This document shows positions 60,001 through 64,000 of a stretch of 64,000 bases of DNA, in pieces. The notes under the pieces were generated by a model. The model was not told where the DNA came from, searched no databases, and saw only the letters and a list, made by a program, of their open reading frames with translations. Made by a program: the position numbers and the translations under genes. Positions within the stretch are counted from its first letter, which is position 1, and each line of letters opens with the position of its first letter. Source of the stretch: Syntrophosphaera sp035450685 (GTDB lineage Bacteria; Cloacimonadota; Cloacimonadia; Cloacimonadales; Cloacimonadaceae); the NCBI GenBank assembly GCA_035450685.1, contig DAOTNF010000002.1, positions 1 through 64,000 of the forward strand, in the 5' to 3' direction.

Positions 60001-61456
60001 AGGTAAGAACAATCGGGGCAGGTGATATATGGTTCATTCCCATCTGGATGGCAATATTTGGATAGACGATAGTATTGAAATAATGGTATGTATCAAAGAT
60101 TGTAAAGTCATATATGCCTGGTGGAAGCCCAAACTCGAAAATCCCATTTTCGGTTGTAAAGATTTCGCTTATTCCATCATGACCTCTTACATCAAGGATA
60201 ATCCCAGAATAATCAGTACTGCCATTTTCCAATTGGATTGTTTGGCTTACAGATTCATTGAGTGCAATCCCAATTAACATGTAATGGTCGTCAGGATAAG
60301 GACTTGCCGGGTTTACGGGTTGTAGACTCCAAAATTCAGGATGACACCATGGCCTCCCCCAATTGACCAGATTCAATGTTGTATTCATATTAGTGGTTTG
60401 AAAACCATAAATAATAAAGGCATGCCCACCGTTTTTAGCACCATGATACTCAATAGGCCTATTATGTATTAACTGATTTTTCATTAAATATAACCATTCT
60501 TCACTCGTGTACCTATTTGATGATTCTTTCTGGCTATACATATTCAGTTTTTCATAAACTGGGGAGCCGTTACCTGCTCCTGAGCCATAAGAGGAGTAGT
60601 CCATATTCATCAGAATTCCGCAGGCAAAGCATAATGCAGCTTTATCACTAAAAGATAGTTCAGCACCGCCTTCATACTTAATTTGAAGAGTATCCAAATA
60701 TGAGTTCAGTCTGTCAAAATTAGGGAAATCGCATCTTGTTGAATCAGAGTCAATATTACACACAAAACTATTTACAACAGACGTGTATCTATCCTCTTCC
60801 ACTAATCTGTAGTCCCAATGCTTGTGGTAGTTTATTATTTGAGCAACTGCTGTTGCAACACAGCCAACGTCGCTACGATCATAATATCCAATATCATTAT
60901 CATTATAGTGAAGATGGGTGTCATCAAAAGGGCAGTATTGATTATACGGTCCTTCCCCTCCCCATTGAGGGGTTTCAAGACCTATGTCATGGCTATCAAC
61001 AATGGAGATGGTTTGATTAATAATGGCTTCCCATATGGGGCCCGTTTCAGCATTGCTTTGGTTGTTGTTTTTTGCTTCTTGAATCTGAATAGAGTATTCT
61101 GATAATAAACTATCAGCAGCTTCGTTACTCAAGACACCTTTATAAGGACACCTGCCTTGTGTACAGAATGCCAAAATTGGAATGCAACTACTATCTGCCG
61201 AGACAATTACCCAGCCATTTTCTTTCCATACATATTGGCCATCTTGGTAGATTTCTTTTTTAAAGATTACTTTCCAGTATAATGGGTCTAACGAATCCGG
61301 ATGAGCAACCAAGCTATCAACTTGGTATGTTGTAAGATTGGTTTGTAGGTAGAGCCAATTGGTTGCGACCTGTCTGATTATAGCTGTTGGCACAGGTTGT
61401 GAAAACAATGATCCCAGCATAATGAGCATAAAGATGAATACACCAAACTTTTTCAT
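57086..61456 (-). CDS. C10-family (streptopain-like) cysteine protease fused to beta-helix and sorting domain
   Basis: 1456 residues. The signal peptide (GVFIFMLIMLGSLFSQ) is followed by a propeptide-like region (about 20-130), then a peptidase C10 domain with the catalytic pair C199 (SDVGCVATAVAQIINYHKHW) and H345 (NGGHAFIIYGFQ), and the NWG motif at 365-367. A beta-domain links to a right-handed beta-helix (about 500-960; NNCTFSQNRSG, NNCIFANN). An uncharacterised 300-residue region and a sorting domain (YPNPFNPDTTISFDL, WNGTDAKGKQVSSGLYFYRM) end it. Codon use is visibly AT-rich compared with neighbours, suggesting transfer. It is 55 bases ahead of the next beta-helix gene. Confidence 0.85.
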   Translation of the reverse strand: MKKFGVFIFMLIMLGSLFSQPVPTAIIRQVATNWLYLQTNLTTYQVDSLVAHPDSLDPLYWKVIFKKEIYQDGQYVWKENGWVIVSADSSCIPILAFCTQGRCPYKGVLSNEAADSLLSEYSIQIQEAKNNNQSNAETGPIWEAIINQTISIVDSHDIGLETPQWGGEGPYNQYCPFDDTHLHYNDNDIGYYDRSDVGCVATAVAQIINYHKHWDYRLVEEDRYTSVVNSFVCNIDSDSTRCDFPNFDRLNSYLDTLQIKYEGGAELSFSDKAALCFACGILMNMDYSSYGSGAGNGSPVYEKLNMYSQKESSNRYTSEEWLYLMKNQLIHNRPIEYHGAKNGGHAFIIYGFQTTNMNTTLNLVNWGRPWCHPEFWSLQPVNPASPYPDDHYMLIGIALNESVSQTIQLENGSTDYSGIILDVRGHDGISEIFTTENGIFEFGLPPGIYDFTIFDTYHYFNTIVYPNIAIQMGMNHISPAPIVLTLRPNIVVVPPEYEDGPTIQEAIDLVRNGGTVAISNGNYTVSGLSWQDKHIKLQGQSQSGVIITNDQNTGLPALQLAGDEIDNHDVISNITFFNCDVTGTRNNSGAAIYLNAGAAPIINNCTFSQNRSGNSVTTDLEKRTGVGGAVFIGGKRNLIGDRPRFNNCIFANNYTIDGNGGGSVAIYGSADFIECEFTNNKTVISDGDEIPLSSNLGGAIIVYTLNQIVDIEFNNCVFNNNKGRSGADDVFVANIDKLSVLRFNGCTFTTDTPHYNGAKPAINYFTDNCSNNMHNHLILTNNKFLSCPKGAVYFCDYRGKNRFTFAGNVVANNMYDGYGVYSWYPDGTSPENTDHFVFANNTFSNIRGSGLILFQCPATTINNTVFENCSNYGISWGNHEEGHPDWITKGLTINNCLFSSSRPRYDFWGNTSCPLVENSVFSVQAMNLDNNYCPIWNSLVKSLCIDNGNPDTNGDGITWITDPYDRDADGTQKDIGAIPLIDGHLHRYHNLTNDKVKYISIPGVVNHTGCGEQNSLLYVFDEFRNNGLITITPSVLERIIWRYNYDDEYAIPTHIPEHYVCSQNGYKVTLREDAYDTLIQYQGYYPGNPLNQGMFIQDLDRYTLEHYIMPPQPGAVGCDQDSNTNVWYREIYLGYYLQDSLRPFDALLPILNNITAIMAEDWAMARLPVYGYSPAPGDDPSDAYTDTWLGCLPIGGKEITINPGEMVVVRYIGTEPVEFPLGGDNPDPPFTDPFYREMASHFGYEEKPDYVPIFLSIDLNQFEDGNKPTEIAVLVNEECKGAAVIKEDQVQLNAYITNVDDPSEELANLEFVMYFPNKATNYNVLDYSVLNNQSGRFESRNVTVSECKEFMQVRIGKTEEPPLPTITQLFGNYPNPFNPDTTISFDLAEQGLVTIDVFNIRGQKVKTLVRDSFVTGHHSVVWNGTDAKGKQVSSGLYFYRMRTPNYISTRKMILLK

Positions 61457-61520
61457 AGCATTACTCCTTATTCGCTAATCTTAGTTTCAAGTGTTAGCCT
61501 TATTCTTAATCTCAGTTTCC

Positions 61521-61588
61521 CATGTTATTTGATGTTGAGCACCAAAACAATGGTGTGAGACTAACTCATTGTTTCTCATGTTATTTGA
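61521..61588 (-). promoter_or_regulatory. Direct repeats around a hairpin upstream of the C10 protease gene
   Basis: CATGTTATTTGA occurs twice (61521-61532 and 61577-61588), 56 bases apart. Between them lies an 8-bp inverted repeat, AAACAATG (61545-61552) and CATTGTTT (61567-61574). The cluster is 65-132 bases upstream of the protease start codon, a plausible place for a regulator. No known site is recognised. Confidence 0.35.
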
Positions 61589-61867
61589 GGGTATCTAGTT
61601 TCCCTCGTCACTCACGATCTATATAGTGTAAACAGCTTTTTGCATCATTGACATTTGCTACTTCCATGTCAAGTTATTTTTTTCAGTTTTTGCAAAATAT
61701 GTTGAATACCGTCGTAATGAGTTTTAAATAGGATAGGATAGGTTAGTAGTATTTACGACTGATCTGGCAAGAACTTTGCTGGAAACAAACCACAAAAGAT
61801 GGGATCGCGGGGCATGCTCGTGATGACGCGATATATATACTGGGGTGTTTATTCCGGAATTTTGTGG

Positions 61868-61953
61868 TTGTTCCTAAAAGACTGGATCACGGCTCAAACC
61901 ACCCCACCAAACCGCTGCGCGCTTTGGCGGGGACCCCGACAGGCCGTGATGAC
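61868..61953 (-). repeat. Hairpin repeat family B, long-loop variant, reverse copy
   Basis: Read on the minus strand it gives GTGTCATCACGGCCTGTCGG, a loop containing CCCCGCCAAAGCGCGCAGCG, then GAGCCGTGATCCAGTCTTTT. This is homologous, loop included, to 10743-10829. A further partial hairpin lies near 61795-61840. Confidence 0.75.
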
Positions 61954-62059
61954 ACAGTATATAGCCTGGTGGACTTGTTTTCGGGGCCTCCTTGTCACCA
62001 TTTCACCTTTCCACCATTCCACCTTCAAATATCTGCGCTTTTTATCTGCGCCAATCTGC

Positions 62060-62350
62060 GTGAACCACCTTCCCACCTTTTCACCACTATTACAAATAAT
62101 CGCAAGCAATATAGTGTGACATTCATCAAATACAGCGGTAATATTCTGCATATTCCTTCATAGCTCTCTCCCTTGCTGCTACTGCATTTGGTGCCATCAT
62201 CCTTAGGTCATCCCTCACCGGGTTAAGGATGACTGCCGGAAGACCCATGCCGAAGAAGGTTTTGCAAATGACACCCGCCCCCATAATATATAGGTGCTAT
62301 GTCCAAAAGGTCGTGGAAAGTTGGAAAGGTGAAATGGCAAAATGGTAAAA
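62060..62350 (-). repeat. Dispersed intergenic repeat, family A, copy 5 (reverse)
   Basis: On the minus strand it contains every module of the family. These are CCACCTTTCC-type pyrimidine units, GCACCTATATATTATGG (near 62290), TCATTTGCAAAACC (near 62260), the palindrome ending in GGATGACCTAAGGATGATGG (62234-62191) and AGCTATGAAGGAATATGCAG. The short frame runs from 62151 down to 61894 (MQNITAVFDECHTILL...). It is the most complete copy and best defines the element as about 280 bp. Confidence 0.8.
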
Positions 62351-62391
62351 AGCTTCCCTGTAACTGTGCAGTTTCCTCACCCACCACCATG

Positions 62392-63147
62392 TCAGCTTTC
62401 CGGTATTCCATCCACTGGTTTAACGGCTTCCCTGATCACCCAGGAGGCCGCGACCATGCCCATAATGGCGGGCATGTAACTTATGGAACCTATCGTTTGG
62501 CGTTGCCTGCCCCGCTGCAGAATGATCTCATCAGGCGCGGAGTCGTCAGGATCGGTTTTTATCGGTTTTTCGGAGGAATACACGCAGGGGAAGTTAATGG
62601 GAAAACCCCTCCGGCGCAGAAACTTGCGCACTCTTTTTGCCAGGGGACAGGCATGGCTTTCCGCCAGCGGCGCGAGATGTATTTGGGCTGGGTCCACTCG
62701 GTTGCCCGCTCCCATCACGGAAATGAATCTAAACCCTTGGGTAATAGCGTGTTCAAGCAATCCGATCTTGGGCCCCAGGCTATCGATGGCGTCGATATAG
62801 AAATCCATCCCTTGCAGAAGGCTGCCGCGGTTGCTTGAATCCAGAAACTCCTGCCGGGTGTGCACCAGAGCCGAGGGATTGATATCCAGCACCCTTTGCC
62901 GCAGAACCTCCGTTTTGGGCAGGCCCAACGTGCTTTCCAGGGCTATGATCTGCCTGTTCAAATTGGTCTTCCCCACCACATCAAAATCTATGAGCGTAAA
63001 TTCGCCGACCCCAGCCCGCGCCAGAGCTTCAACCGCGTATGAGCCGACTCCTCCCAGGCCAATCACGCAGACATGCGCAAAGCTCAGTCTGGATAGCGCC
63101 TGAGCATCCAGAAGGAGTTCGGTGCGGCTGAAACGCGGGTCTGTCAA
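62392..63147 (-). CDS. tcdA: tRNA threonylcarbamoyladenosine dehydratase
   Basis: 251 residues, the TcdA/CsdL length. The ThiF/E1-like ATP site is VIGLGGVGSYAVEALARAGV, then LIDFDVVGKTNLNRQI. Also seen are FYIDAIDSLGPKIGLLEHA, SVMGAGNRVDPAQI and GSISYMPAIMGMVAASWVI, which separate TcdA from MoeB and ThiF. It cyclises t6A37 of tRNA to ct6A using ATP. Its start overlaps the TatD gene stop by 4 bases. Confidence 0.94.
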   Translation of the reverse strand: MTDPRFSRTELLLDAQALSRLSFAHVCVIGLGGVGSYAVEALARAGVGEFTLIDFDVVGKTNLNRQIIALESTLGLPKTEVLRQRVLDINPSALVHTRQEFLDSSNRGSLLQGMDFYIDAIDSLGPKIGLLEHAITQGFRFISVMGAGNRVDPAQIHLAPLAESHACPLAKRVRKFLRRRGFPINFPCVYSSEKPIKTDPDDSAPDEIILQRGRQRQTIGSISYMPAIMGMVAASWVIREAVKPVDGIPES

Positions 63148-63875
63148 GATAGTTCCCCAGTTAGTTCCCGGTAGTTCCGCAACTGGGTCTCCGCCAACTC
63201 CGCCCTGTCCCGGCCTGAAAGCTTGACGCTGGGCTCAAACACATCCAGCAGCCTGAGCAAGGGGTTCTTTTCTCCAGGATGAACGTAGTATTGGGTGATG
63301 TCAGTCTCGAAGAGGTAACGGCCATGTTCCAGCATCGCCTTGAACAGAGCGGCTTTATCCGCTCTCAGAATCCTGGAACTGACGGTGAACCAGCTATCCA
63401 GCCTGGCCAGCAGGCGAAAGCCCTCAACGCTGCCAGCGTAGCCGTGCACCAGGTAGCGCAGAGGATATTGGCGCAGAACCTCCCAGGCAAGTTGCTGATG
63501 CCCCACAATATGCAGCACCACGGGAAGCCCATATTTCTCCGCCAGTTGGAGCTGGTCTATCAGTATCCGGCGTTGGCTGTCGAGGTCTTTATTGTAGCGG
63601 TCAAGTCCGATCTCGCCGATCGCCCAGACCTGGCGGGAAGCACACAAAGCCTCGAGATCATCCAGCGCAAGATCGCAGACCGGAAAATTGGGATGAATGC
63701 CCGCGCCGAACTTGACCCTCGGGTCATTCAAGTTCTGATAGAAGTCGAGCTCCGAACGGCGCAAAGCGGAGGATAAAAAGCGCTTGATCCCCTTGTTCGA
63801 GGCTTCCTCCAGCAATCCTGGCAGGGACATGGTTTCAGCCAGATTGGCAAGATGGCAGTGGGCGTCGATCAGCAT
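63144..63875 (-). CDS. TatD-family metal-dependent hydrolase
   Basis: 243 residues, slightly shorter than E. coli TatD (260). The metal site is LIDAHCHLANL at the N-terminus, then AGIHPNFP, WAIGEIGLDRYNKD (Glu), VVLHIVGH, YLVHGYAGS and LFETDITQYY. Family members are magnesium-dependent DNA exonucleases or D-aminoacyl-tRNA deacylases. It overlaps the upstream gene by 7 bases and tcdA by 4, forming a tight operon. The precise substrate is uncertain. Confidence 0.9.
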   Translation of the reverse strand: MLIDAHCHLANLAETMSLPGLLEEASNKGIKRFLSSALRRSELDFYQNLNDPRVKFGAGIHPNFPVCDLALDDLEALCASRQVWAIGEIGLDRYNKDLDSQRRILIDQLQLAEKYGLPVVLHIVGHQQLAWEVLRQYPLRYLVHGYAGSVEGFRLLARLDSWFTVSSRILRADKAALFKAMLEHGRYLFETDITQYYVHPGEKNPLLRLLDVFEPSVKLSGRDRAELAETQLRNYRELTGELS

Positions 63876-64000
63876 TGGAAGCCCTTTTCCCGTAAATAGT
63901 CCAGGATCGCGGCGGCCGCGCGCTTGCCTGCCTGGCCGTCAAGTGTGTCGAACATCAATCTGTTGGCCTCGGCCCTTTGCTGGCTCAGAAGGGAAGGATC
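63869..64000 (-). CDS. C-terminal end of an unidentified protein
   Basis: The last 43 residues of a minus-strand gene that continues past the right edge. The readable end includes QQRAEANRLMFDTLDGQAG, then KRAAAAILDYLREKGFQC and a TGA. The helix with AGKRAAxxI near the terminus recalls GT-B glycosyltransferases such as LpxB, but this is too short to decide. It overlaps the TatD-family gene by 7 bases. Confidence 0.55.
   Translation of the reverse strand, partial: DPSLLSQQRAEANRLMFDTLDGQAGKRAAAAILDYLREKGFQC

Larger units (their letters stand above)
61457..62391. other. Repeat-filled region between the C10 gene and tcdA
   Basis: 935 bases without a credible gene. 61457-61760 is AT-rich and probably holds the promoter of the C10 gene. 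From about 61790 onward it consists of family B hairpins, the third repeat (62031-62066) and a reverse copy of family A. The frames found here are repeat-derived. Confidence 0.75.

Overview
The window reads as a chromosomal segment of a diderm, anaerobic-type bacterium of the Fibrobacteres-Chlorobi-Bacteroidetes assemblage, most likely Candidatus Cloacimonadota (inference). The grounds are four very large secreted proteins ending in a type IX-like or FlgD-like C-terminal sorting domain, PorV/PorQ-like and PorE-like genes next to the largest of them, and housekeeping genes with long acidic tails. There are no phage genes, transposases or CRISPR arrays. Gene density is high and most genes lie in tightly overlapping operons. 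The gene-poor gaps are filled with dispersed palindromic repeats.

Layout. 1-4.9 kb: end of gpsA, a fused cytidylate kinase-IspH gene overlapping rpsA (S1 with acidic extensions). 5-7.7 kb: a small exported protein, then a minus operon mscS - HAD phosphatase - yjbQ. 7.9-10.4 kb: UDP-GlcNAc 2-epimerase, uridine kinase, then groES (CIRCE-like operator, no groEL beside it) with trxA. 10.9-12.8 kb: tRNA-Arg(CCG) and a Uup-type ABC-F ATPase. 12.8-19.7 kb: an eight-gene minus operon (divergent prenyl synthase, PHP phosphatase, epimerase, methyltransferase, MprF/AglD-type membrane protein, MoxR ATPase, beta-propeller protein, Sel1 lipoprotein), probably envelope-related. 20-24.5 kb: gyrBA.

25-36.7 kb: the most striking locus, a three-gene minus operon encoding a 2892-residue exported protein with 27 tandem chitobiase-C-terminal-like beta repeats and a sorting domain, a PorV/PorQ-like outer-membrane protein and a PorE-like protein (TPR, PD40 propeller, carboxypeptidase-regulatory fold, OmpA domain). 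This looks like a cargo with dedicated secretion or attachment partners. 37-38.2 kb: a THUMP RNA methyltransferase. 38.2-39.75 kb: a repeat island without credible genes. 39.75-41.4 kb: a seven-bladed SBBP propeller protein.

41.4-53.4 kb: a minus-strand translation operon rimP-nusA-ylxR-L7Ae-infB-rbfA-nrnA-truB-ribF, followed without a break by a sorting-domain surface protein, a YhaM-like nuclease and a WalJ-like hydrolase. 53.5-61.5 kb: a polysaccharide deacetylase and two beta-helix surface proteins, one headed by a C10 (streptopain-like) protease and visibly AT-rich. 61.5-64 kb: more repeats, tcdA, a TatD-family hydrolase and the end of an unidentified gene.

Functions of well-known families are assigned from motifs read in the translations. 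No database search was run, and start sites, promoters and regulatory sites are judgements from sequence alone.
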